Positions 8,866 to 18,161 are shown, numbered from the stretch's first letter. The stretch is DNA of 64,000 nucleotides from Streptomyces coffeae (GCF_016741875.1 NZ_JAERRF010000014.1:124001-188000); one strand, 5' to 3'. The notes: generated by a model from the sequence alone, not told the origin. Numbers and translations: made by a program.

Positions 8866-9450
8866 TCAGACGACCGGGGTGCCGGTCAGCTCCACACCCG
8901 CGGCCCGCATCTCCTCCAGGGCCTGCCCGGTCGTCTTCTCGGCGACCCCGGCGGTCAGATCCAGCAGGACGTGGGTGGTGAACCCCTCGCGGCGCGCGTC
9001 CAGCGCCGTGGCCCGCACACAGTGGTCGGTGGCGATGCCGACGATGTCCACCTCGGTCACCCCGCGCTCGCGCAGCCAGCGCGCCAGCGGGGTGCCGTGC
9101 TCGTCGCTGCCCTCGAAGCCGCTGTACGCCGCGGTGTACTGACCCTTGTCGAAGACCGCGTCGATCGCCCCGGAGGCGACGGCGGGCGCGAAATTCGGGT
9201 GGAACCCGATGCCCTCGGTGCCCGCGACACAGTGCGGCGGCCAGCTGTCCACGTAGTCCGGGTTGGCGGAGAAGTGATCACCGGGCTCGATGTGGTGATC
9301 ACGGGTGGCCACCACATGGCGGTAACCGGGCGTCGCCTCCCCGATCAGATCCGTGATGGCGGCGGCGACCTCGGCCCCGCCCTTCACGGCGAGGCTGCCT
9401 CCCTCGCAGAAGTCGTTCTGGACGTCGGCCACAATCAGTGCCCGGTGCAT
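8866..9450 (-). CDS. pncA: nicotinamidase
   Basis: Hydrolyses nicotinamide to nicotinate in NAD salvage (cytoplasm). At 194 residues it has the usual size of the isochorismatase-fold family. The catalytic Asp lies in VADVQNDF (Asp9), a lysine in FDKGQY and the nucleophile in DHCVRATALDA. The ATG at 9450 was selected: GGAAGG stands eight bases upstream and the family start lies at once after it; the frame extends 31 residues further. Downstream of pncB on the same strand, so nicotinamide to nicotinate to nicotinate mononucleotide is encoded as a unit. Confidence 0.92.
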   Translation of the reverse strand: MHRALIVADVQNDFCEGGSLAVKGGAEVAAAITDLIGEATPGYRHVVATRDHHIEPGDHFSANPDYVDSWPPHCVAGTEGIGFHPNFAPAVASGAIDAVFDKGQYTAAYSGFEGSDEHGTPLARWLRERGVTEVDIVGIATDHCVRATALDARREGFTTHVLLDLTAGVAEKTTGQALEEMRAAGVELTGTPVV

Positions 9451-9587
9451 GACACACGCCTTCCGACGAGAAACGGACAGGACCGGGAAACCCCTCGTCC
9501 CGAAGCGGATGATGTGGTAGTGGCTGTCACCGAGGGTAGACACTCGGCGCCTGATACGACAGTGGGCATGGTCCTCGCTCGCCTCCT

Positions 9588-10922
9588 TCAGTTCCGCGGG
9601 TATTCGGTGGGGATCACCGGCTCACCGCGCGAGAGCTGGGTCGCCGACAGCGGCAGCCCTGCCCGTGCCACCCGGTGCCGGTCGCGCGCCGCGTCCAGCG
9701 GCTCCCGCCCGACGATCTCGCCGCCGCGCACCAGCTCCACCAGCAGCTCCCGCCCGGCCAGCTCCGCCGGGACCTCACCGCCGCCGATCACCTCGGCCTC
9801 GGCCACCCCGTCCGCGTCCAGCCGCCGCGCCGCCCACTTGCGGCCGCCGACCGAGCTCTTGGCGCCCATGGACTTCTTGGCCACCGGCAGCAGCGGCGCC
9901 CCGGGTGCGTCCGAATTCGCCCGCGCGACCAGCTTGTAGACCATCGAGCAGGTGGGGTGGCCGCTGCCGGTGACCAGCTGGGTGCCGACCCCGTACGCGT
10001 CCACCGGGGCCGCGGCCAGCGAGGCGATGGCGTACTCGTCGAGATCGCTGGTGACCACGATCTTCGTACGCTTCGCGCCCAGGTCGTCCAGCTGCTGGCG
10101 GACCCGGTGGGCGAGCAGCAGCAGATCGCCGGAGTCGATGCGCACCGCGCCCAGCTCCGTACCGGCGACCTCCACCGCGCTGCGCACCGCCTCGGCGACG
10201 TCGAAGGTGTCCACCAGCAGAGTGGTTGCGCTGCCGAGTGAATCGACCTGGGCGGTGAAGGCGTCGCGCTCGGTGTCGTGCAGCAGGGTGAAGGCGTGGG
10301 CGCTGGTGCCCACGGTGGGGATGTTGTAGCGGAATCCGGCCGCGAGGTCGGAGGTGCTGGCGAAGCCGCCGACATAGGCGGCGCGCGAGGCGGCCACGGC
10401 GGCCAGTTCATGGGTGCGGCGCGCGCCCATCTCGATCAGCGGGCGGTCGCCCGCGGCCACCGACATCCGGGACGCGGCGGCGGCCACCGCGGAGTCGTGG
10501 TTGAGGATGGAGAGGATGACCGTCTCCAGCAGCACCGCCTCGGCGAAGCTGCCCTCCACCCGCATCACCGGTGAACCGGGGAAGTAGACCTCGCCCTCGG
10601 GGTAGCCCCAGATGTCCCCGGAGAAGCGGTAGTCGGCGAGCCAGGCGAGGGTGGGTGCGTCCACGATCCGGTGGTGCGCGAGGAAGTCGAGCATCCCGGT
10701 GTCGAAGCGGAAGTTCTCGACGGCGTCCAGGACGCGGCCGGTGCCCCCGACGACTCCGTACCGACGGCCCTCGGGCAGCCGGCGGGTGAAGACCTCGAAG
10801 ACCACGCGGCGGTCGGCGGTGCCGGACCGCAGCGCGGCCTGGAGCATGGTGAGTTCGTACCGGTCGGTGAAGAGGGCGGTCGACGGCACGTCCACCGGCA
10901 GTCCCAAGTCCGCAGTGTCCAT
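9588..10922 (-). CDS. pncB: nicotinate phosphoribosyltransferase
   Basis: Makes nicotinate mononucleotide from nicotinate and PRPP. The 444-residue length and the opening ALFTDRYELTMLQAALRSGTADRRVVFEVFTRRLP are typical. Other family segments are present: GARRTHELAAVAASRAAYVGG around the central barrel, VRIDSGDLLLLAHRVRQ, and the late DAYGVGTQLVTG, which contributes to phosphate binding. Transcribed towards pncA with a 137-base spacer. Diverges from clpS across 89 bases. Confidence 0.95.
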   Translation of the reverse strand: MDTADLGLPVDVPSTALFTDRYELTMLQAALRSGTADRRVVFEVFTRRLPEGRRYGVVGGTGRVLDAVENFRFDTGMLDFLAHHRIVDAPTLAWLADYRFSGDIWGYPEGEVYFPGSPVMRVEGSFAEAVLLETVILSILNHDSAVAAAASRMSVAAGDRPLIEMGARRTHELAAVAASRAAYVGGFASTSDLAAGFRYNIPTVGTSAHAFTLLHDTERDAFTAQVDSLGSATTLLVDTFDVAEAVRSAVEVAGTELGAVRIDSGDLLLLAHRVRQQLDDLGAKRTKIVVTSDLDEYAIASLAAAPVDAYGVGTQLVTGSGHPTCSMVYKLVARANSDAPGAPLLPVAKKSMGAKSSVGGRKWAARRLDADGVAEAEVIGGGEVPAELAGRELLVELVRGGEIVGREPLDAARDRHRVARAGLPLSATQLSRGEPVIPTEYPRN

Positions 10923-11011
10923 GGATCTGATGCTACCGCATTCTCGTCAGAGTGACGAGATCTGGGTGCCGGTTTGCGCGACGGCCCGTACCGGGTGGCA
11001 GCATTGGGGGT

Positions 11012-11311
11012 GTGAGTGTCCCAGTGGAGATCGAACGTCCCGAGTCCAGTGAAGCGCCGTCGATGGTGCCGGAGCCTGACGTTCCCTGGGTGACGGTGGT
11101 GCACAACGACCCCGTCAACCTCATGAGCTATGTGACATACGTCTTTCAGAGCTACTTCGGCTACCCCAAGGACAAGGCGCACCGACTGATGCTCGATGTC
11201 CACCACAAGGGCCGCGCGATCGTCTCGAGCGGCAGCCGTGAGGAGATGGAACGCGACGTGCAGGCGATGCACGGCTACGGCCTGTGGGCGACCCTTCAGC
11301 AGGAGCGCTGA
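11012..11311 (+). CDS. clpS: ATP-dependent Clp protease adaptor ClpS
   Basis: Delivers N-degron substrates to ClpAP/ClpCP. The 99-residue protein contains the ClpS core: VPWVTVVHNDPVNLMSYVTYVF (substrate-pocket strand and helix) and MLDVHHKGRAIV, ending with AMHGYGLWATLQQ. The GTG at 11012 is chosen because family proteins begin with a similar VPVEIE tail and a G-run lies just upstream; an upstream ATG at 10952 would add residues that overlap the pncB promoter. Its stop overlaps the DUF2017 start (TGATG). Confidence 0.93.
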   Translation: MSVPVEIERPESSEAPSMVPEPDVPWVTVVHNDPVNLMSYVTYVFQSYFGYPKDKAHRLMLDVHHKGRAIVSSGSREEMERDVQAMHGYGLWATLQQER

Positions 11312-11919
11312 TGTCGGGACGATTCGAACCGCTGCCCAACGGCGGTGCCGCGCTCGCCCTCGACGAGGTCGAGATCTCCATTCTGCGCAGCCTGGCCGTA
11401 CAGCTCGCCGAGCTGATCGGCCCCGGTGGCCAGCCGGAGGGCGCGACCGATCCGCTGGACGCGCTGTTCGCCGAGGGGCCCAGCAAGCCGCCCGCCGACC
11501 CGGCGCTGGCCCGGCTGTTCCCGGATGCCTATGTGGCCCCGGACGAGGAACTGGGCGCCGAGAAGGAGAAGGAGGCGCGGGCCGCCTCTGCCGAGTTCCG
11601 CCGCTACACCGAGAACGACCTGCGGGCGCGCAAGCGTGATGACGCCCTGGCGATGGTGCGCGACCTGGACGCGCTGACCTCCGCGGAGGTCACCCGGGTC
11701 CCGGCCGTCCTGGAGCTGGAGCCGGCGAAGGCCCGGCAGTGGCTCGGCGCCCTCAACGATCTGCGGCTGGCCATCGGCACCCGGTTGGAGGTGACCGAGG
11801 AGGACGACGGCGGCGAGCTGCTCCAGCTGCCGGACTCCGACCCCCGGAAGCCCATGGTGATGGCCTACTTCTGGCTGGGGGGTCTCCAGGAGACTCTCGT
11901 GGAGACGCTCATGCCGTAG
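11311..11919 (+). CDS. DUF2017 family protein
   Basis: A 202-residue acidic protein of unknown function, always found next to clpS in actinomycetes in my knowledge. It starts one base inside the clpS stop codon, so the two are translationally coupled. Notable parts: an N-terminal helix (DEVEISILRSLAVQLAEL), a charged middle with many Glu/Lys, and a C-terminal stretch WLGALNDLRLAIGTRLEV followed by AYFWLGGLQETLVETL. Its coupling suggests a role in Clp proteolysis, which is inference. Confidence 0.85.
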   Translation: MSGRFEPLPNGGAALALDEVEISILRSLAVQLAELIGPGGQPEGATDPLDALFAEGPSKPPADPALARLFPDAYVAPDEELGAEKEKEARAASAEFRRYTENDLRARKRDDALAMVRDLDALTSAEVTRVPAVLELEPAKARQWLGALNDLRLAIGTRLEVTEEDDGGELLQLPDSDPRKPMVMAYFWLGGLQETLVETLMP

Positions 11920-12115
11920 TCGTTGAGTGTTCGTTTAGAGGATGCTCAAGTCCGGATAACGATCGCATCACCGCGGGCGGTTACTTTGTTACGCCGGTTA
12001 ACGATTTGTCCGCTTCTTCCTGTGTCCTGCCCCACAAACGCCTGAGTCGATCAGTGCTGTGACCGTGGTAAATCTTCACGATCGCCAGCCGCCACAGATC
12101 GAAAGGCGCAGCAAC

Positions 12116-13540
12116 ATGACCTCAGAGGCTCCTGAAGAGGGCTATGAGCGCGGCCTTGGCAGCCGCCAGGTCCAGATGATCGCCATCGGTGGTGCCATCG
12201 GTGTCGGCCTGTTCATGGGTGCCGGTGCGAACATCGCCAAGGCAGGACCCAGCATCATCCTGATGTACGCCCTCGCAGGCGTGATCATCTTCTTCATCAT
12301 GCGAGCGCTCGGCGAGCTGCTCCTCTACCGGCCGGTCTCGGGTTCCTTCGCGGAGTACGCCCGTGAGTTCCTCGGTCCGTTCTTCGGTTATGTCACCGGA
12401 TGGACGTACTGGCTGATGTGGGTGGTGACCGGCATGGCCGAGCTCACCGCCGCGGCCATCTATATCCACTTCTGGTTCCCCTCGATCCCGCAGTGGGTCA
12501 GCGCCCTGGTCTTCCTGGTGGTGCTCTTCGGGGTCAACCTGATCTCGGTGAAGCTCTTCGGTGAAGTCGAGTTCTGGTTCTCGATGGTCAAGGTCACCGC
12601 GATCATCGGCATGATCGTCATCGGTCTCGGTGTGCTCACCCTGGGCTTCTCCGACGCCGGTGACACCGCCGCCGCCTCCAACCTCTGGTCCCACCACGGC
12701 GTCTTCCCGAACGGCATCGGCGACAGCCTGATGACCCTCCAGGGCGTCATGTTCGCCTACCTGGCCGTCGAGCTGGTCGGCGTCACCGCCGGTGAGTCCG
12801 AGGACCCGGAGAAGACCCTGCCCAAGGCGATCAACACGCTGCCCTGGCGCATCCTGATCTTCTACGTCGGTTCGCTGCTGGTCCTGCTGGCCGTCGTCAA
12901 GTGGACCGAGTTCTCCGCGGGCGAGAGCCCCTTCGTGCACGCGTTCTCGAAGATCGGCATCCCCTTCGCGGCGGGCATCGTCAACTTCGTCGTGCTCACC
13001 GCGGCCCTGTCCTCCTGCAACTCCGGTATGTACTCCACCGGCCGGATGCTGCGCGACCTCGCCTCCAACAACGAGGCCCCCGGGGTCTTCGGCAAGCTCA
13101 ACTCCCGTAAGACCCCGGCCGTGGGCATCACCGTCTCCGTCGCCCTCATGGGCATCGGCGTGATCCTCAACTACATCGTCCCGGAGAAGGCGTTCACCTA
13201 CGTCACCTCGGTCGCCACCGCCGCCGGTATCTGGGCGTGGATGATGATCCTTGTCAGCCACATCAAGTACCGCCGCGCGGTCACCCAGGGCCGGCTTCCG
13301 GCCTCGTCCTTCCCGGCCCCCGGCGGCTCCGCCTTCAGCTGGGTCGCGCTGATCTTCCTGTTCCTGGTGACCGGGATGATCGCGTACGACAAGGACGCCC
13401 GGATCTCGCTGTATGTGGGTGCGGGCTGGGCGGTCTGCCTGGCGATCGGCTGGATGGTCCTCAAGCGCCTCGGCCACGTCTCCGACCTCCCCCGGGCCGT
13501 GCAGGCCGACGAGGGCGAGAAGGAGTTCGCCCGCAAGTGA
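12116..13540 (+). CDS. amino-acid permease (APC/AAT family)
   Basis: A 474-residue, 12-helix amino-acid:proton symporter. The N-terminal RQVQMIAIGGAIGVGLFMGAG is the conserved first helix of the AAT group, and the GVTAGESEDPEKTLPKAINTLPWRI segment is likewise a family signature. Substrate cannot be told from sequence; proline/aromatic/GABA-type carriers share these motifs. The ATG at 12116 follows GAAAGG by nine bases and was preferred to a GTG 19 codons upstream. A strong hairpin follows the gene. Confidence 0.9.
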   Translation: MTSEAPEEGYERGLGSRQVQMIAIGGAIGVGLFMGAGANIAKAGPSIILMYALAGVIIFFIMRALGELLLYRPVSGSFAEYAREFLGPFFGYVTGWTYWLMWVVTGMAELTAAAIYIHFWFPSIPQWVSALVFLVVLFGVNLISVKLFGEVEFWFSMVKVTAIIGMIVIGLGVLTLGFSDAGDTAAASNLWSHHGVFPNGIGDSLMTLQGVMFAYLAVELVGVTAGESEDPEKTLPKAINTLPWRILIFYVGSLLVLLAVVKWTEFSAGESPFVHAFSKIGIPFAAGIVNFVVLTAALSSCNSGMYSTGRMLRDLASNNEAPGVFGKLNSRKTPAVGITVSVALMGIGVILNYIVPEKAFTYVTSVATAAGIWAWMMILVSHIKYRRAVTQGRLPASSFPAPGGSAFSWVALIFLFLVTGMIAYDKDARISLYVGAGWAVCLAIGWMVLKRLGHVSDLPRAVQADEGEKEFARK

Positions 13541-13575
13541 CGGCACGGCGGCGGCGCCCCGGGCGCATGCCGCGG

Positions 13576-13605
13576 ACGGGCCCCGGACACCGGTCCGGGG
13601 CCCGT
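13576..13605 (+). terminator. hairpin terminator after the permease
   Basis: A perfect 13-base stem (ACGGGCCCCGGAC and its complement) with the loop ACCG, followed by TTCC, 35 bases after the permease stop. Confidence 0.82.
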
Positions 13606-13676
13606 TCCCGTGCGTCCGCGACGCCGGGAGCCGAGGCCCCGTACACCCCGCCGGACGGCTTTCTTATTCTGTGGCC

Positions 13677-14099
13677 ATGCTGACCATCACCCAGGCCCTC
13701 CGCGACCAGATCGTCGCGCACGCCCGCGCCGACCACCCCGACGAGGCATGCGGCGTGATCGCGGGACCGGCCGGAAGCGGCCGACCCGAGCGGTTCATCC
13801 CGATGCTGAACGCGGCCCGCTCACCCACGTTCTACGAGTTCGACTCGGGCGATCTGCTCAAGCTCTACCGCGAGATGGACGACCGCGACGAGGAGCCCGT
13901 CGTCATCTACCACTCGCACACCGCCACCGAGGCGTACCCCTCCCGTACCGACATCTCCTACGCCAATGAGCCCGGCGCCCACTATGTGCTGGTCTCCACC
14001 GCCGACGCGGACGGCGCGGGTGAGTTCCAGTTCCGCTCGTTCCGGATCGTGGACGGCGAGGTCACCGAGGAGGAGGTCGAGATCGTCGAGGCGTACTGA
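13677..14099 (+). CDS. mec: JAMM/MPN+ metalloprotease of the CysO pathway
   Basis: A 140-residue zinc protease. It has the full JAMM signature: Glu23, then HSH (79-81), seven residues, Ser89, two residues, Asp92. In Mycobacterium tuberculosis the homologue Mec releases cysteine from the CysO-cysteine adduct. Here cysO and cysM lie directly downstream, which supports the same job. Because this CysO carries two residues after its Gly-Gly, the protease may also have to mature CysO, as QbsD does for QbsE in Pseudomonas (inference). Start at ATG 13677. Confidence 0.9.
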   Translation: MLTITQALRDQIVAHARADHPDEACGVIAGPAGSGRPERFIPMLNAARSPTFYEFDSGDLLKLYREMDDRDEEPVVIYHSHTATEAYPSRTDISYANEPGAHYVLVSTADADGAGEFQFRSFRIVDGEVTEEEVEIVEAY

Positions 14100-14100
14100 G

Positions 14101-14188
14101 CCCGTTCGATCCCGCATACCGGAACCTACGCGTCCGTATCCCGGGACATACTTCCTGGGGTCCGAACGGGAATCGATACGATGAGTCC
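14101..14188 (+). promoter_or_regulatory. leader-upstream region with an inverted repeat
   Basis: Between mec and the leader peptide lies an inverted repeat, CCCGTTCG (14101-14108) with CGAACGGG (14163-14170), and a TACGAT hexamer at 14175-14180 resembling a -10 box. The region probably holds the promoter of the leader-cysO-cysM unit. The -35 is not clear. Confidence 0.35.
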
Positions 14189-14305
14189 ATGGTTTTCGAT
14201 GATGTGAGCGACAAGACGCCGGGCACGCTGCTCGTGGCGCGGCTCCACGTCGACCTGTGCAGGCTCGCCAGCGCGATGTGTCCGCGCGGCGCCGTGGCCG
14301 CCTGA
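14189..14305 (+). CDS. Cys-containing leader peptide upstream of cysO
   Basis: A 38-codon reading frame with the core RLHVDLCRLASAMC. This matches, from memory, the short putative leader peptides (pattern R-HVDL-R-ASA-C) that precede sulfur-metabolism genes in Streptomyces. It contains a TGC and a TGT codon at positions 24 and 31. It ends 113 bases before cysO, with a small hairpin between. By analogy with cysteine attenuation in mycobacteria, slow decoding of Cys codons may raise expression of cysO-cysM (inference). Too short for most gene callers. Confidence 0.7.
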   Translation: MVFDDVSDKTPGTLLVARLHVDLCRLASAMCPRGAVAA

Positions 14306-14362
14306 CCCGCGGCACCCGTACTCAGCCCTGCCCGGCGCCCTCGCGCACACCCGCCACGCCCG

Positions 14363-14379
14363 CCCGGAGCCCCTCCGGG
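14363..14379 (+). promoter_or_regulatory. small hairpin between leader peptide and cysO
   Basis: A six-base stem, CCCGGA with TCCGGG, closes a GCCCC loop. It could be part of an attenuator or antiterminator responding to leader translation. Weak as a terminator alone. Confidence 0.35.
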
Positions 14380-14418
14380 ACCCGCCTTCCACCCCGCCCT
14401 CCGACAGGAGCCCCTGAC

Positions 14419-14697
14419 ATGGCCATCGAGGTCCGCATCCCGACCATCCTCCGCACCTACACCGACGGCCAGAAGGCGGTCGAGGCCAGCGGGACCACCC
14501 TCGCCGAGCTCTTCGCCGACCTCGAGTCTCGGCACACCGGCATCCAGGAGCGCCTGATCGACGGCGGTGAGCTGCGCCGCTTCGTCAACGTCTATCTGAA
14601 CGACGAGGACGTCCGCTTCCTGGACGGCATCTCCACCAAGCTCGCGGACGGCGACAACGTGACGATTCTCCCGGCGGTCGCCGGCGGGATGCGCTGA
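14419..14697 (+). CDS. cysO: sulfur-carrier protein CysO (ThiS/MoaD fold)
   Basis: A 92-residue ubiquitin-like sulfur carrier. The thiocarboxylate form donates sulfide to O-phosphoserine through CysM. Beta-grasp features are clear: start IEVRIPTILRTYTDG, middle RFVNVYLNDEDVRFLDG, and end VTILPAVAGGMR. The C-terminus is unusual: two residues, Met91 and Arg92, follow the Gly89-Gly90 that must be activated, so processing is probably needed. Its stop overlaps the cysM start by one base (TGATG). Confidence 0.92.
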   Translation: MAIEVRIPTILRTYTDGQKAVEASGTTLAELFADLESRHTGIQERLIDGGELRRFVNVYLNDEDVRFLDGISTKLADGDNVTILPAVAGGMR

Positions 14698-15647
14698 TGC
14701 GGTACGACAGTCCCCTGGCCGCGGTCGGCAATACGCCGCTCGTCCGCCTGCCGCGGCTCTCGCCCTCCTCCGAGGTACGGATCTGGGCGAAGCTGGAGGA
14801 CCGCAACCCGACCGGCTCGATCAAGGACCGCCCCGCGCTCCATATGATCGAACAGGCCGAGAAGGACGGCCGGTTGACGCCGGGCTGCACCATCCTGGAG
14901 CCCACCTCCGGCAACACCGGTATCTCGCTCGCCATGGCGGCCAAGCTCAAGGGCTACCGCATCGTGTGCGTGATGCCGGAGAACACCAGCGAGGAGCGGC
15001 GCCAGCTGCTCGCCATGTGGGGCGCGGAGATCATCCCCTCGCCCGCCGCCGGAGGCTCCAACACGGCCGTCCGGGTGGCCAAGGAGCTGGCCGCCGAGCA
15101 CCCCGACTGGGTGATGCTCTACCAGTACGGGAACCCGGACAACGCGGGCGCCCACTACGCCACCACCGGCCCGGAGATCCTGGCCGACCTGCCCTCGATC
15201 ACCCACTTCGTGGCAGGGCTCGGCACCACCGGCACGCTGATGGGCGTCGGCCGCTTCCTGCGCGAGAACAAGCCGGACGTCCAGATCGTGGCCGCCGAGC
15301 CGCGCTACGACGACCTGGTCTACGGGCTGCGCAACCTGGACGAGGGCTTCGTCCCCGAGCTGTACGACGAGACCGTCCTCACCACCCGCTTCTCCGTCGG
15401 CTCCGAGGACGCGGTCACCCGCACCCGTCAACTCCTCGCCGAGGAGGGCATCTTCGCGGGTGTGTCCACCGGCGCCGCACTGCACGCCGCGCTCGGAGTG
15501 GCCCGTAAGGCGGTACAGGCGGGCGAGAGCGCCGATGTGGTCTTCGTGGTCGCCGACGGTGGCTGGAAGTACCTGTCCACCGGCGTCTACACCGCGGCCA
15601 CCACCGAGGAGGCGATCGAGACGCTGCACGGCCAGCTCTGGGCGTAG
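14697..15647 (+). CDS. cysM: CysO-dependent cysteine synthase
   Basis: A 316-residue PLP enzyme (fold type II) that makes cysteine on the CysO thiocarboxylate from O-phosphoserine. The PLP lysine is Lys43 in GSIKDRPA; the substrate loop PTSGNTG is at 69-75 and the phosphate-binding GLGTTGTLMG follows. The position behind cysO, overlapping by one base, distinguishes it from an O-acetylserine sulfhydrylase (CysK). Ends 16 bases before a hairpin terminator. Confidence 0.94.
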   Translation: MRYDSPLAAVGNTPLVRLPRLSPSSEVRIWAKLEDRNPTGSIKDRPALHMIEQAEKDGRLTPGCTILEPTSGNTGISLAMAAKLKGYRIVCVMPENTSEERRQLLAMWGAEIIPSPAAGGSNTAVRVAKELAAEHPDWVMLYQYGNPDNAGAHYATTGPEILADLPSITHFVAGLGTTGTLMGVGRFLRENKPDVQIVAAEPRYDDLVYGLRNLDEGFVPELYDETVLTTRFSVGSEDAVTRTRQLLAEEGIFAGVSTGAALHAALGVARKAVQAGESADVVFVVADGGWKYLSTGVYTAATTEEAIETLHGQLWA

Positions 15648-15663
15648 CGGCGACGGCCGGCGC

Positions 15664-15687
15664 GGGCGGTCCCGGAGCGGACCGCCC
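15664..15687 (+). terminator. hairpin terminator after cysM
   Basis: A nine-base stem (GGGCGGTCC with GGACCGCCC) and six-base loop, 16 bases after the cysM stop. Confidence 0.55.
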
Positions 15688-15881
15688 GGAGGCCGCGGAG
15701 GGGGCCCGCGGGGGCGGCAGGGCCCGGGTGGCTTCGGCTCCGTCCTGGTGATTCCGCCCACAACGCGGGCCTGTGGAGGAGCTACCTGGGCTTTAGCGCC
15801 TTACGCTCGGGGGCACCGCATGACCCCCCGCACCCGCCCATGGCCTTCGGCATGGGGACCCCCCAAGGAGGTTCCTGCTCC

Positions 15882-16634
15882 ATGAAGCTCACCGTCGTCG
15901 GATGCTCAGGGTCGTTCCCGTCCGCGGAATCGGCCTGTTCGAGCTACCTCGTAGAGGCCGACGGCTTCCGGCTGCTTCTCGACATGGGCAATGGCGCCCT
16001 CGGCGAGTTGCAGCGCCACTGCGGTCTCTACGACCTCGACGCCGTGCTTCTCTCCCATCTGCACGCCGATCACTGCATCGATATGTGCGGATATTTCGTG
16101 GCGCGTTACTACCGCCACGACGGAGGCCGCGCCGAGGCGATCCCCGTGTACGGACCGGAGGACACCGAGCGGCGGCTGGTGCAGGCGTACGACGACGTCC
16201 CCGATGAGAAGGCCATGCGGGAGGTCTTCGACTTCCGCACCCTGGCACCGGGCACCTTCGAGGTCGGCCCGTTCACCCTGCGCACCGAGCGGGTCTGCCA
16301 CCCGGTGGAGGCGTTCGGCTTCCGGATCGAGCACGGCGGCCGCGCGCTGGTCTACTCGGGCGACACCGGCCCCTGTGAGGCCCTGGTGGAGCTGGCCCGG
16401 GGCGCGGATCTCTTCCTGTGCGAGGCGGCCTTCACGCACGGCAAGGAGGACATCCCGGAGCTGCACCTCAACGGACGCCAGGCGGGCGAGCACGCCCGGC
16501 GGGCCGGGGTGGGCTCCCTGGTGCTGACCCATATCCCGCCGTGGACGGATCCGCAGATCAACCAGCGGGACGCGCAAGCGGTCTTCGGCGGCCCGGTGGA
16601 GCTGGCGAAGGCGGGCGCGGTCTACGAGGTCTAG
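15882..16634 (+). CDS. metallo-beta-lactamase-fold hydrolase
   Basis: A 250-residue dinuclear metal hydrolase. The metal site HLHADH is at 59-64 (His59, His61, Asp63, His64); further ligands lie near TERVCHPVEAF and VYSGDTGPC. AAGGAGG precedes the ATG at 15882, which was chosen over an upstream ATG in frame. It sits after the cysO-cysM unit, as a related gene (Rv1339) does in mycobacteria; that homologue has been reported as a cyclic-AMP phosphodiesterase, so a nucleotide phosphodiesterase role is plausible but unproven here. Confidence 0.85.
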   Translation: MKLTVVGCSGSFPSAESACSSYLVEADGFRLLLDMGNGALGELQRHCGLYDLDAVLLSHLHADHCIDMCGYFVARYYRHDGGRAEAIPVYGPEDTERRLVQAYDDVPDEKAMREVFDFRTLAPGTFEVGPFTLRTERVCHPVEAFGFRIEHGGRALVYSGDTGPCEALVELARGADLFLCEAAFTHGKEDIPELHLNGRQAGEHARRAGVGSLVLTHIPPWTDPQINQRDAQAVFGGPVELAKAGAVYEV

Positions 16635-16652
16635 GCCCACAGACATTGAACG

Positions 16653-16698
16653 ACGGCGATGCGCCGGACCGGATTCCTCCGGTCCGGCGCATCGCCGT
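16653..16698. terminator. very long bidirectional hairpin
   Basis: A perfect inverted repeat of 20-21 bases (starting ACGGCGATGCGCC) around the loop TTCC. It lies between the convergent hydrolase gene and nagE, and can end transcription on both strands. Confidence 0.88.
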
Positions 16699-16721
16699 TG
16701 TGCGGGGTGAAGGAGAAGCGC

Positions 16722-17963
<1,242 letters not shown>

Positions 17964-18012
17964 CGGATTCCTCCTGGTGAGGCGGGCGCTCGAAGAAGGG
18001 GGTGGCCCGCAA

Positions 18013-18045
18013 TATGGTCTACACCACTGAGTGGTGTAGACCTGT
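18013..18045. promoter_or_regulatory. paired DasR-type boxes (dre) in inverted arrangement
   Basis: GGTCTACACCAC (18016-18027) and GTGGTGTAGACC (18031-18042) form a perfect 12-base inverted repeat with a TGA spacer. Each half is also a dre-like box resembling the DasR consensus ACTGGTCTAGACCACT. Nearest to nagE, about 50-80 bases before its start. Confidence 0.85.
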
Positions 18046-18085
18046 TGTAGCACGTGAGGATCCGATAAAGGAATCCATCGTTTCA

Positions 18086-18101
18086 TGTGGTCTGAACCAC
18101 C
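18086..18101. promoter_or_regulatory. third DasR-type box
   Basis: TGTGGTCTGAACCACC, a symmetrical TGGTCT/AACCA box matching the dre pattern with a central deviation, midway between nagE and nagF. Confidence 0.7.
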
Positions 18102-18145
18102 GGACTCCGAGGTGTCAGGGTGCCATCCGGGGTGTCAACGCGCAT

Positions 18146-18161
18146 AATGGTGTAGACCACT
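18146..18161. promoter_or_regulatory. fourth DasR-type box, nagF side
   Basis: AATGGTGTAGACCACT is close to the dre consensus. It lies 110 bases before the nagF start and probably overlaps the nagF promoter. DasR would repress until glucosamine-6-phosphate accumulates (established for dre sites). Confidence 0.85.

Noticed and set aside
12122..13546. A 474-residue minus-strand frame antisense to the permease
   Set aside because: Very acidic, repetitive sequence (Asp/Glu/Gly/His) typical of antisense frames of membrane proteins; no start signal.
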